Of a DNA stretch of 64,000 nucleotides, positions 51,001 through 60,916 are shown piece by piece. Numbering within the stretch: the first letter of the stretch is position 1; every line of letters begins with the position of its first letter. The notes below the pieces were generated by a model. That model was not told the DNA's origin and made no database searches. It worked only from the letters and a program-made list of their open reading frames with translations. The translations under genes were made by a program, and so were the position numbers. The DNA comes from Mesostigma viride (taxonomy: Eukaryota; Streptophyta; Mesostigmatophyceae; Mesostigmatales; Mesostigmataceae), in the NCBI GenBank assembly GCA_009746045.1, contig RPFO01000765.1, positions 121,001-185,000 on the forward strand, read 5' to 3'.

Positions 51001-54000
51001 TTCCCTGCCTATTGGATACACCTGTAGTCCCCTGCCTATTTTCTTGATGCCCCGTCATGCCCTGGCTGCCTTGTCTAGGCCTTTAACCGTTGTCTGGTTT
51101 TTCTTTTCCTTATCTGGTCTGATTTCTTGCTGCATACCTGAATACTCAGTTTGTTATCGTGTTCTAGTCCTTTCATGCTTAAAATTCATGTCCTAGTCCC
51201 TTCATGTTAGATAGTCCCTTGCTGTCCTGTCTATTCCTATCATATCATGTCCTAATCCTTTCATGTTCTGATCCCTTGCGGTCCTGTCTATGTGGTCCTG
51301 CGTTTGCCACCACGGCGACACCCCTGCTTGCTCAATCTGCTCCCATCATGCATGACAGCTGTCGTGCTACAGTTGCTATGAGGATGATTACGTCAAACTG
51401 GTGCAGGAACTGGCGACACAATGGGACTCTGATTACAACAGGCCGCTGCCCATGGTGAGGCCACATATCTATACCAGCAACTACATTACTCTGGAAAGGG
51501 TCATGTAGAAAGGTGGGCGGTTATATAGGCACTTTTTTATATGCTGATAAGTGCTTGAATTGAATAGGGTCTGCTCAAGCAAAAGTCAGAAAGAGTCCGC
51601 ACACGTGCCGTTGGTGCGCCTCACTACAACATGTCCCTGGAAATGCAGCTATGCACTAAATAGAGCTTTGCATGCAGTTTGCCCCTAGCGGCCATGCAGC
51701 CATGCACCTTGGGACTCGTCACACCAGTCCTCTTGTAATGGTTCTTAGAGGAGTCCATGCACTAGGGATTAAATGATACTTCGGGGCACAAGTCTCTTTC
51801 CTCGTTCATGCGTAGCCCGGTACATATCCCAATGACATCCATCCACTGCTGCTCTTTTTGTTAGGAACATTACCTACTAGCTGCCATATATAGAATTAGA
51901 TAGTCGCACATCATCAGGTTATCCTGGTGTTTGTTCTTCTTTTGTATGTGTTCACAGCACGTGGTAAACACCACCCATTCCAGCATGTGCCAGCTCGTGC
52001 CATTGTTTCGTGAAGGCATCCGTCTTCTATTTACTTTTCTTTTCTTCATTTTTTACTGTAGCAATGCATTGCATTTTAAAGAATTGGTGACGTTGCCCTG
52101 CGTGCGCAGTGCGGCGCGTTTTTCTTGGGCTGATGCCATATGCTTCTTATCATATGGGGTTGACTTGAGGACCTCGGAATGAGCAAGTCCTGAGAAGTGT
52201 GCACAAGGCTACGATACTCTCTGTAGAGTGACTATGGAGAGTGTGGCCATCGCAGTGCCTGCCGTGCACGCACTCCAGAAAAGCCAACCTGTTACAGAAA
52301 AGCTAGCCTCTTATAACGGCTGCCTTGCGAAGCTGCGTTTGCAGACCTTTCAAAACTAAAGGCAGGACGGTTGTGGATGTTTTTTGAGGTAGCGGTGTTG
52401 CGGTTAACGTTTTTTCGGGGTGACGAGGTAGTGTGGGGGGAGGGGGAAGGCAGGAAGCCTTGAAATCATGATGGATTTCTTACCAGTAGGTAGGGCATCA
52501 ATCAAGGATTGCCGCCGGCACCCACCTGGGACCACTCCGCTCCAAGGCATGCCTCGGCGCCTTAACTTCGCTGTGCCCTTTTATGTCTATGTACTGTAGT
52601 AGTTGAGCATTAAGTACCCTTTTCCTGCCGGCATCTGACTGCCCTTTGACCGCCCTTTGACTGTCCTTGACTGCCGCCTAATTGGTTGTGTGAATGGAGC
52701 AGAAGGGGGGCACTTGGCTTCACTTTGCTGCCTCCAAGGGACTCCTGAAGCTGGCACGATTTCTGGTGGAAAACAAAGCAGATGTGCATGCCCGGGACAA
52801 TGTGAGTGCTGGGCACGGCACTTTTTTTTTTCACCTCGTGTGCACAGTATCACAAGATATTCATGCATGCAAGGCTGAGTGGAATTGTGAAATCGCAGTA
52901 TCAAGGCCGCCGATGTAGGGACGCGTGAGGCTGGGGCCTACCTTTGTTACTGAAGGTGCATCACAGCTATACAGCCGTTTCTCAGTGGATCCCTCCATGA
53001 AGGTGCATCACAGCTATACAGCCGTTTCTCAGTGGATCCCTCCATGAAGGTGCATCACAGCTATACAGCCGTTTCTCAGTGGATCCCTCCATGAAGGTGC
53101 ATCACAGCTATATAGCCGTTTCTCAGTGGATCCCTCCATGAAGGTGCATCACAGCTATACAGCCGTTTCTCAGTGGATCCCTCCATGAAGGTGCATCACA
53201 GCTATATAGCCGTTTCTCAGTGGATCCCTCCATGAAGGTGCATCACAGCTATACAGCCGTTTCTCAGTGGATCCCTCCATGAAGGTGCATCACAGCTATA
53301 CAGCCGTTTCTCAGTGGATCCCTCCATGAAGGTGCATCACAGCTATACAGCCGTTTCTCAGTGGATCCCTCCATGAAGGTGCATCACAGCTATACAGCCG
53401 TTTCTCAGTGGATCCCTCCATGAAGGTGCATCACAGCTATACAGCCGTTTCTCAGTGGATCCCTCCATGAAGGTGCATCACAGCTATATAGCCGTTTCTC
53501 AGTGGATCCCTCCATGAAGGTGCATCACAGCTATACAGCCGTTTCTCAGTGGATCCCTCCATGAAGGTGCATCACAGCTATACAGCCGTTTCTCAGTGGA
53601 TCCCTCCATGAAGGTGCATCACAGCTATACAGCCGTTTCTCAGTGGATCCCTCCATGAAGGTGCATCACAGCTATATAGCCGTTTCTCAGTGGATCCCTC
53701 CATGAAGGTGCATCACAGCTATACAGCCGTTTCTCAGTGGATCCCTCCATGAAGGTGCATCACAGCTATACAGCCGTTTCTCAGTGGATCCCTCCATGAA
53801 GGTGCATCACAGCTATACAGCCGTTTCTCAGTGGATCCCTCCATGAAGGTGCATCACAGCTATATAGCCGTTTCTCAGTGGATCCCTCCATGGGCCCCTG
53901 AACTGGGATATGGGCTTTCTTATGGGGGACATATACGCTTTGCTGTGGTAAAATGTGCCGGGAAACACTCTGCACTTTTTGGTTGTTCAGGAAGTCCACT

Positions 54001-57000
54001 GAATCATGATTATGTGTGTTAGCAAAATGGCTGATGTCCATCCACATATATATTTTCTCCCATTTTATCGATGGTCGGGATAGTGCCATGCTCGACGAAG
54101 GAGAGGTGTGTGTAGGTGACATGTCCATCGTGAGATGCCCCATGCAGTTTTTAAGAGTTCATGTCGGGATCAACACAGGGTTCATAACCACTGCATTCAC
54201 CTCGAACGTTTGCTAGCATATTTGTGAAAAATTTTGTTAGAGATGGTGGCTCGGATCAAATTAAAACTGTTATACATTCTGCGTCAGCGGTGCCGTGGCA
54301 GCTATGAGCCATGAGGTGGAAGAAAGTGTTTGTAATATCTTATTTGTGTTTTATGTCCGCCTGGCTGATTCACTTGCTCCGTTCCAGTCCCTTCTCTGTG
54401 TGAGGGTGTGTGGGAGGGACACTTACCTGATATCCTCCTGTCACTAAGATCATGCTAATTCTGGTTACTCATAAGATGCTATTCCTTTTACCATAATAAG
54501 TTTTTCCGGGTTGTGTAAAAGCCCTACTAAACCCTAAACCCTGACACCTAGTTTCTTTGCTTTGCAATAATCTTATAACCGTAGTCAAGCATAATTAGCT
54601 GGCAGCTAATCAGAGTATGGAGGCATGTTTGGATCATCTTGCGCCACGCGCTGCATATGAGTAAACACAATGCGGGGGCATTCTCACGCGTTGATCTGGT
54701 GATCATCCCCTTTCGACCTGCCGTGTATGCTTTGTGTGCAGGCCACTCGCCCTCCCTTTATCACATTCTTGTGCCTGGCTGGAAGCGACGTAAGCATCTG
54801 ATCTTAACTGTCATCCCTTGCATCCGCACGCACCACCCTGGCCACCCTGGTCGTCCCATCAGCTCAAGAACACACCGCTCCACCTGGCAGCATCCCAGGG
54901 CTCCGTCGACATGTGCCAGATGCTGGTGGCCTCAGGCGCCGTGCCAGATGTCTTTAATGCGGTGCGTCATGTGCTGGCATGTCGATTGTGACTATTCGAT
55001 CAATACGAAAATCGGTTAAAATTAAAAGTCGTAAACATAGGTCTAGCAACGGTCAAACATAGGTTGAACATGGGTCAAACATAGGTCGGACATCGTCAAA
55101 CATGGGTAAAACACAGATCAAGCATGGTCTGATGTATGTCAGATCTAGACCAGGTTCAACCTACTGTTAATTCTACATAGGTTGAACAGTCATAATGATT
55201 AAGTGTGAAAATGGCTCCATAGGTCTGTCTGGTCGCACCATGTTCAAAAGGCATCGATTATGATGGGTAGGCCTTCCTGATGCGCAGCCATGTTGAGGAT
55301 GCGCAGCCGGCACAGGCAGCAGGCCTTCCCGATCGCTGCAGGAGACAGAATTTCCGCTACTTCGCATATGGCTGGAGTGCTTCGTATCCCTGCCATTGAT
55401 CCTTGGGCATGTGTGCAGAAATGGGAGTTCACGTGTGCCATCAACTAAGAGATGCTACCCGTACAGTTTTCCTGGATTATCACGCACATGGTGGTCTTAA
55501 TTATTGAACTATATGGTTTTAATTCTAGAACTATGTGCATGTCCCTGGGCTGGTGCATATCCTTACACTAAATACATTACAAACTTCTATACATTATGGC
55601 ACTATATGTGTACATTCCTAGCTTTTGGTCCACTGGAGTTCCTTCCCCCCAAGAGAAACAGTTCCCCCCCAAGAGAAACAGTTAAGAGAACAGTTGTTAA
55701 GAGAAACAGATTCCCCCCCAAGAGAAACGGTTAAGAAAACAGTTGTTAAGAGAAACAGTTCCCCCCCAAGAGAAACAACTAAGAGAACAGTTGTTAAGAG
55801 AAACAGTTCCCCCCCAAGAGAAACAGCTAAGAGAACCAGCTGTTAAGAGAAACAGTTTCCCCCCAAGAGAAACAGCTAAGAGAAACAGTTGTTAAGAGAA
55901 ATAGTTCCCCCCCAAGAGAAACAGTTAAGAGAAACAGTTGTTACGAGAAACAGTTTCCCCCCAAGAGAAACAGTTGTATTACAGTTAAGTATAATAGGCT
56001 TTGTAAAGTAGAGCCTATACCACTCCATTCAAAGTCACTGTACACACCATTATCAGGTCGGTTGTTATAACACCATGCGGGGGCCCAGCCAATATCTCCA
56101 AACACCTGAGTCCTCAAAGCAGCATGGGTGGGTGGGTGGGTGGGTGGGTGGGTGGGTGGGTGGGTGGGTGGGTGGGGTGGGTGGGTGGGTGGGTGGGTGG
56201 GTGGGTGGGTGGGTGGGTGGGTGGGTGGGTGGGTGGGTGGGTGGGTGGGTGGGTGGGTGGGTGGGTGGGTGGGTGGGTGGGTGGGTGGGTGGGTGGGTGG
56301 GTGGGTGGGTGGGTGGGTGGGTGGGTGGGTGGGTGGGTGGGGGTGGGGGGTGGGGTGGGTGGCGGGCGGGCGGGCGGGCGGGCGGGCGGGCGGGCGGGCG
56401 GGCGGGCGGGCGGGCGGGCGGGCGGGCGGGCGGGCGGGCGGGCGGCGGCGGGCGGCGGCGGGCGGGCGGGCGGGCGGGCGGGCGGGCGGGTGGGCGGGCG
56501 GGCGGGCGGGCGGGCGGGCGGGCGGGCGGGGGAGGGGGATGGGTGGGTGGGTGGGGTGGGGTGGGGTGGGGGGGATGGGTGGTTGGGGGGTGGGTGGCTG
56601 GGTGGGGGGTGGCTGGGTGGGGGGTGGGGGGTGGGGGTGGGGGGTGGGGGGTGGGGGGTGGGGTGGGGGTGGGGGGGTGGGGGGGTGGGGTGGGCGGGGC
56701 TGGGTGGGTGGGTTGTGGTGGTGGTGGTGGTGGCTGAAAAGAGGCCTGTCTACATCGCCTACACACCGGTACATGGTCTAGTGACATACGGTAGAAGCGA
56801 CCTAGCCCTGTACCTCGAGTCCACACTCTGCACTGCCGGCACAAAAAATGCCGGCCGGTCCAGTAGCTCAACAATTAATACATGTGCTGTGTTGGTTTAC
56901 CAAATAACCAACGTGTGTGTGTGTGTCAGATGGCAAGCAGGCATGGGCCCCTGTGCACTCGTAACAGCCGATGCATAATGTAGTTGGAAACCTGCTTTTG

Positions 57001-60000
57001 AAGACCTGGCCAAGTAGGCAGGCACTGTCAGAGGACAGGTGCATGCATCCACTCAAAGTTGAACCCAGGCACCGTCGATGCTCACATGTGATCCCATAAT
57101 GAGCCACGCGTACAACAAGGCTACCCGGTGAGGAATCATCAGGACTTGCTGTAGGATGCCGGCAAAACAGTTTGAAATCTTGAGGTCGGCCTTTGCGTTT
57201 AGGAAGTGCACTCTGGCCCTGGGCTAAAGTTGGAGAATCGACATAGTCCCTGCAGTGCCTTTGTCTCATGGATGCATCCAACGGTTAGAGCTTATGATTG
57301 CCCACCTTCTCTGTGCGACACTGATCCTGTTGGGCGGGTGCTTGTGGCACTTGTCTGCTCTTGCTCGATCGGTCCAGTCTGGGACCACCCCGTTGGCTGT
57401 CGCAGCAAAGAATGGCCACGTGCCCACCGTGCAATACCTGAAGTCAACTATCGCGAAGACCGGCGCGATCGATCTGGTAAGCTTTGCATCTAGCATGAGA
57501 AGATGAAATCGGACTATTAATTAACTTAGCCGTCAGCGCCAGTAGATGAAATCGGTTAATCAGCTAGCTTTGCATTCAGCGTCAGAAGATGTAATCGGTT
57601 TGCTACTTTTCCTTTGGACGCGCATTGGGAGAAGCCTTCTCGGAGTCAAGTCATCAATTCACTGGGGCATGCTCAGAGTCATTGTGCCGTGGGTGGCATT
57701 ATTGGCCTCATAGTGTATCCCTAGCGGTTCTTACTCCCAAAATACACAAATCAATGAGACAACCAGTGCAGGCCGGAAGTCCAGCAGAGCCGGGCAATGA
57801 AACCTTGAGCTTGCCTCTCTTTGATCCATGTTTAAGCAGTCCTTCCGGATGATGAGAGATTGATTATCTTATGATATATCTCAGAGAGGGATTATCTTAT
57901 GATACATCTCAGAGAGGGATTATCTTATTATATATCTCAGAGAGGGATTATCTTATTATATATCTCAGAGAGGGATTATCTTATGATATATCTCAGAGAG
58001 GGATTATCTTATGATATATCTCAGAGAGGGATGATCTTATGATATATCTCACAGTCTTGTGCCCTACAAGTTACAACTTAGAGTAGATAGACTGTGCTAC
58101 CAGGCAATTACAACATACTCTGGACAGCTTTAGGGGACAGGACAGTGACGCACAATCTTTTTTGGTGCCGAAGAATTCGCGGCACCGTCCCAGGTACCGT
58201 CCGTACCGTGAAAAGTGGGTGCACGGTGTGCGCACCCCGTGCGGAAGTGGCCATGGCGACTGCGTTTAGGCAAAACCTACATGACAGGGCGAGTGAAGTA
58301 AGGGCTTTGCTTGTTGGGCCGCATCAGCTTGTCTAAATGCAGTCTTCAAATTGAAACATTCTTCCTTTTCTCCTTTCACTGCATGCCCCCGTCCATGATC
58401 ATTTAATGCCTGCACAGGAGGGGAACTTGACGGCCAGCTTGGCAGCAACAGGAGGTCATGCAGAGGTCGAGCTTCTGCGGCAGCACGCCTCGAAAAACTC
58501 AACGGGGTTACAAGCAGTGGGGCATTTCCTCAGAGATGTTTCGGTGAGCTTACACGTTGAAGTGGTTTCTGCTATGAGCTTTAACGGCATTGAATTGAAT
58601 GCTAACTACTGCTTCAAGAAACTTGCTATAATGTTAGATATATGCTTCTACTATCAAGGAGACAACCAGCACTATCTTTGCTACCTGCACAATGCCAGGC
58701 TTATGGCTTTACAGATTTTCTGGTGCGGCTGCGTACTTGGTTGAGTATTCTACCAAGACGGCATCGATGATTTCAGCCATAGAACATTCTTCAGCTATAG
58801 GCAGGATAATTTTTCTCGAATATGCATCATTGTGCCCAGCAGCATATGTGTAATGCGCTTGAAAGCAACGCGCCAAGGCTGAACCTGACGCTCAGTTGAT
58901 GTTTCCCCTGGTTACCTATCAAGTTCTAGACCCAGTAGCCCTCTCCTCAACATGCAACGCTATAAGGTAGCCCCTTCTGCCAAAAACGTGGTCAACCTGC
59001 AAACCTCTAGACCTTCTCCCTGCTCGCTTATTTGCTTTTGTTCAGATAGTTGCAGCCAACTGGATTCTGGCTTATTGGGAAAGCATCACGCTTATACCGC
59101 TTACTCAAACTTGACCTGACGTGGTCCCTCTGCAGTGCTAGAAAATTCGCTACTATTTGCTACTAGTCACTGCTATTCGTTACTATTCGCTACAACTCGC
59201 TACTATTCTTTAGAAGTAGTAGTGAGTAGTAGCAGTGACTATTAGTACTACTCAAACTATACTAATAGTGAGCAATATACTGCTCACTATACTATCATGA
59301 CTGCGTCACGTGGGTATACCAACAAAAGAACCTTAACCCCTATCCATGAGCAGTTGACGGAGCCGGCCCGTGGCGCCCTCTAACTAGCTTTTGCTCTGAC
59401 TAGCTTCTTGCTCTCACTGCCACAATAGGCGGGCAGGCCACAGAGGTATCTCCAAGCTCTCTCCATCAGACAGTGCAGGCCAACATGTGGGTGCATGCAT
59501 TACATTGTCGTCAGATTAGAAAGCAACAAACGTGAAAACGCTAGCGGCCTAAATATGAGATTCCGCGGAACACAGAAAGTAAGAAAGCCCAGAAGCTACC
59601 AGCAAGGAATCGAACATAGGACTTTTGGCATGATTTCACGGCTGTGTGAGTCTCCTGATCCGAAGGCATCTCTTTGGACGTTTCAAAACAGCCCAACTGC
59701 GAAAAAACTCTTTGCCTGCGTGAATTATCTTCGGATCATCTTCGGATCAATAACGTTTTGAGCTCGACACTTTGTAGGATTTTTTATATAGTATTAAATC
59801 AAGAATAGTATTAAACCAAGAATAGTATTAAATCAAGAATAGTAGTAAATGATGCACGGAATCCTGATGGCCAATTATTATAAGGTGGACGAATGACTAG
59901 TTTTGCAGCCATAGTAGAGCTCTGGATTGTTTATAATGGTACCATCCGTGATGGCTCATGGGCATGCGCTCCTATCCCCTGCTACGATCCGTCATGCTGT

Positions 60001-60916
60001 CGCTGACGTGCAGGCTCATGGGCAGCTACAACAACGGCCGGCGACCCCAAACGGCCACCACACGCCACCCCCGGATGATCCTTTGAGCGTTGATCCACAA
60101 AAAGAACCGGCCGTGGCCTCCTATGATCTCTTCCTCCTGCACGACCGAGCGCTGGACAAGCAAGGGCGCGACCAGCACAAGCGCGTGGCCTTGATCAACG
60201 ACATCCTCAGAGAGCTGGGCTTCTCCACCTGGTTTGACGAGGACCGCATGGCCGGCCACGTGCGCCAGAACACGTTCTCGGGTATCGACGGCTCGCGTGC
60301 GGTGCTTGTGTTCCTGACCCCGAGGTACATGGACAAAGTGGACAGATGGGGCCTCATCAAGGACACATCGGCCGGTCCTAGTGCCACGTCGCAGATCCAC
60401 CCGTTTGGAGCATCCATGAGCCAGGTACTATCGGACTGGGACCTGGGCGCTGGCGGATCGGTTTACCTTCCGACCAGTCCCGGAGCCTCGATGTCGGCTG
60501 GCGAGCTGCAGGCTTACTTGCGGACCTCTCAGGCTTCCAGTGCGCGGACTCCCGGAGCGTCGATCGAATCGTGGGCCAGTTTCGGAGCGTCGATGGGCTC
60601 ACAAAGCCCAGGCCAAGCCTCGGATACGCGGACCCCCCGTGCATCCGACGGTGACGACGACGACGGCTTCGAGGCCGAGCTCAGCTACGCGTTCGCCCGG
60701 AAGACGGCCAAGGCCATGATCCCGATCGTCATGAAGGAGGAGCTGCTGAAAACGACCAAGTGGCGCGGCACGATCCTGGAATGCCTGGGCATGCAGCCCG
60801 CCGTGCCCATGCTCGGCGCCACCGACATGACTGGCAGTGTGCCTGAGCTTGTGGCGCTGCTGGCAGACATGGGAGTGCACCCGTCAGGGAACAAGCACGC
60901 GCGGCAGCGAGAATGA
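45074..60916 (+). CDS. Ankyrin-repeat TIR-domain protein, 13 exons (whole gene span)
   Basis: Thirteen exons, all joined in phase 0 with GT donors and AG acceptors, total 2,052 coding bp (683 residues): 45074-45097, 45765-45854, 46865-46963, 47482-47580, 48689-48787, 50020-50118, 50620-50739, 51359-51454, 52703-52801, 54863-54961, 57378-57476, 58418-58543, 60014-60916. Seven internal exons are exactly 99 bp, one 33-residue ankyrin repeat each. Two blocks, each opened by a similar ~31-residue cap exon, suggest an internal tandem duplication. The last exon is a TIR domain. By analogy with TIR proteins it would act in signalling or NAD-consuming immune-type responses, with the ankyrins binding partners; this is inference. 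Alternatively two adjacent genes could be meant, with exon 7 running to the stop after 'CLGSKPL'. Confidence 0.75.
45261..45436 (+). repeat. ACACACTTACTCCTC-type minisatellite in intron 1
   Basis: About eleven imperfect 15-bp units alternating CTTACTCCTC and CTCACTCCTC. Confidence 0.9.
45765..45854 (+). CDS. Ankyrin-TIR exon 2: N-terminal cap
   Basis: 30 codons, 'YDKDEETNLQQLGRLLQQKG' then FDINRPIQ. A helical half-repeat before the ankyrins. Resembles exon 8. Confidence 0.7.
46865..46963 (+). CDS. Ankyrin-TIR exon 3: ankyrin repeat 1
   Basis: 33 codons with 'TWLHLAVLHNHLKLVQLL' and 'ANLNAKGK', in the ankyrin TPLHLA register. GCAG acceptor, GTAAGT donor. Confidence 0.85.
47482..47580 (+). 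CDS. Ankyrin-TIR exon 4: ankyrin repeat 2
   Basis: 33 codons, 'NTPLHHAAHNGSLFIVEHLL' then SRGANGNARN, a close match to the ankyrin consensus. GCAG acceptor, GTGGTC donor (weak). Confidence 0.9.
48689..48787 (+). CDS. Ankyrin-TIR exon 5: ankyrin repeat 3
   Basis: 33 codons, 'TTPAHCAASKGHLKVLLLLA' then AHVDKKNK. GCAG acceptor, GTGAGG donor. Confidence 0.88.
50020..50118 (+). CDS. Ankyrin-TIR exon 6: ankyrin repeat 4
   Basis: 33 codons, 'RTPLTIAAREGQLEVVKFLL' then GADYNTTDE, the best consensus repeat. GCAG acceptor, GTGGGT donor. Confidence 0.9.
50620..50739 (+). CDS. Ankyrin-TIR exon 7: terminal repeat of block 1
   Basis: 40 codons, 'GKTPLSYTESHGYPEIVKVL' followed by a basic Gly/Arg tail. 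Donor taken at GTGTGT (50740); reading through instead reaches a stop within 20 codons, the alternative that would end a separate gene here. Confidence 0.7.
50852..51040 (+). repeat. 27-bp minisatellite, 7 units, intron 7
   Basis: Seven exact-length units of GGATACACCTGT(A/C)GT(C/T)CCCTG plus CCTATT; first and sixth units carry the CGTT variant. The period is divisible by three, hence open frames on both strands. Confidence 0.95.
51359..51454 (+). CDS. Ankyrin-TIR exon 8: cap of block 2
   Basis: 32 codons, 'YEDDYVKLVQELATQWDSDY' then NRPLPM, matching exon 2 in pattern (acidic Tyr start, helix, D-x-NRP-ending). ACAG acceptor at 51355-51358; another AG at 51371-51372 is possible but out of phase. 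Confidence 0.65.
52703..52801 (+). CDS. Ankyrin-TIR exon 9: ankyrin repeat 1 of block 2
   Basis: 33 codons, 'GTWLHFAASKGLLKLARFLV' then ADVHARDN. Shares the unusual TWLH with exon 3, so it is probably its duplicate. GCAG acceptor, GTGAGT donor. Confidence 0.85.
52952..53891 (+). repeat. 47-bp minisatellite, 20 units, intron 9
   Basis: Exactly 20 units of 47 bp (940 bp), nearly identical apart from one C/T site (TATACAGCC or TATATAGCC). The T form occurs in units 4, 6, 12, 16 and 20, so units 9-20 form three 188-bp higher-order repeats. Confidence 0.97.
54863..54961 (+). CDS. Ankyrin-TIR exon 10: ankyrin repeat 2 of block 2
   Basis: 33 codons, 'NTPLHLAASQGSVDMCQMLV' then SGAVPDVFNA. TCAG acceptor, GTGCGT donor. 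Confidence 0.88.
55020..55140 (+). repeat. CAAACATAGGT tandem motif, intron 10
   Basis: Degenerate tandem array of an 11-15 bp word (GGTCAAACATAGGT and variants). Confidence 0.7.
55637..55976 (+). repeat. CCCCCCAAGAGAAACAG minisatellite
   Basis: Imperfect units mixing CCCCCCAAGAGAAACAG with TTAAGAGAACAGTTG. The R1 copy at 62.85 kb has only a single CACCAAGAGAAAA at this place. Confidence 0.9.
56125..56730 (+). repeat. (GGGT)n / (GGGC)n G-rich array
   Basis: (GGGT)n from 56125 to about 56345, (GGGC)n 56362-56528 with CGG slips, then degenerate GGGGTGGGG to about 56720. Strong G-quadruplex potential on the plus strand. Long Gly-Trp-Val or Pro-Thr-His frames here are artefacts. Confidence 0.98.
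57378..57476 (+). CDS. Ankyrin-TIR exon 11: ankyrin repeat 3 of block 2
   Basis: 33 codons, 'GTTPLAVAAKNGHVPTVQYL' then KTGAIDL. CCAG acceptor, GTAAGC donor. One repeat fewer than block 1 is found between here and exon 9. Confidence 0.85.
57863..58050 (+). repeat. 28-bp minisatellite, 7 units, intron 11
   Basis: Units of ATTATCTTATGATATATCTC plus AGAGAGGG; variants GATACATC and TATTATATATC. The last unit is partial. Confidence 0.95.
58418..58543 (+). CDS. Ankyrin-TIR exon 12: terminal repeat of block 2
   Basis: 42 codons, 'LTASLAATGGHAEVELLRQH' then a divergent tail ending FLRDVS. Like exon 7 it is longer than 33 codons and degenerate in its second half. ACAG acceptor, GTGAGC donor. Confidence 0.75.
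59140..59300 (+). repeat. TACTATTCGC tandem motif with inverted half, intron 12
   Basis: CGCTACTATT-type words (59150-59215) are followed by their complement (TAGTAGTGAGTAGTAG, 59215-59260), so the block can fold back. Confidence 0.7.
60014..60916 (+). CDS. Ankyrin-TIR exon 13: TIR domain
   Basis: GCAG acceptor at 60010-60013, 300 codons to the stop. After a Pro-rich linker the TIR domain begins 'YDLFLLHD' (about 60121) and continues 'HKRVALINDILRELG', 'TWFDEDRMAG', 'GIDGSRAVLVFLTPRYMDKV'. The second half resumes at 'FEAELSYAFARKTAKAMIPI' (about 60668) and 'WRGTILECLGM'. Between them lie ~105 residues of Ser/Gly-rich sequence with a recurring GAS(M/I) motif. The Glu in 'FEAELSYA' is the likely counterpart of the TIR catalytic Glu region. 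Confidence 0.9.
   Translation, partial: AHGQLQQRPATPNGHHTPPPDDPLSVDPQKEPAVASYDLFLLHDRALDKQGRDQHKRVALINDILRELGFSTWFDEDRMAGHVRQNTFSGIDGSRAVLVFLTPRYMDKVDRWGLIKDTSAGPSATSQIHPFGASMSQVLSDWDLGAGGSVYLPTSPGASMSAGELQAYLRTSQASSARTPGASIESWASFGASMGSQSPGQASDTRTPRASDGDDDDGFEAELSYAFARKTAKAMIPIVMKEELLKTTKWRGTILECLGMQPAVPMLGATDMTGSVPELVALLADMGVHPSGNKHARQRE

Larger units (their letters stand above)
55620..56870 (+). mobile_element. Repeat element R1, copy with expanded internal satellites
   Basis: Its unique parts (TTTGGTCCACTGGAGTTCC; the stretch after 55985 up to 56125; 56730-56870 with CTGAAAAGAGGCCT and CACAAAAA-GCCGGCCGG) match 62832-63290 in the same order and orientation. The two simple-sequence tracts inside are strongly expanded here. 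No coding sequence. Confidence 0.7.

Noticed and set aside
50852-51040. Open frames on both strands with a 9-residue repeat
   Set aside because: The 27-bp minisatellite keeps frames open by its period; it lies between exons and has no start or domain support.
52952-53891. Regular 47-bp repeats resembling a CRISPR array
   Set aside because: Units are contiguous with no unique spacers, there are no cas genes, and the context is a eukaryotic intron.
55173-55444. Minus-strand frame with an ankyrin-like 'AAIGK...LNMAAH' look
   Set aside because: Opposite strand to the gene, poor consensus, and no splice sites in register; it does not fill the missing repeat of block 2.
56065-56978. Long Gly-Trp-Val, Pro-Thr-His and Arg-Ala-Gly-Gly frames
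   Set aside because: Products of (GGGT)n and (GGGC)n repeats in all frames, not proteins.
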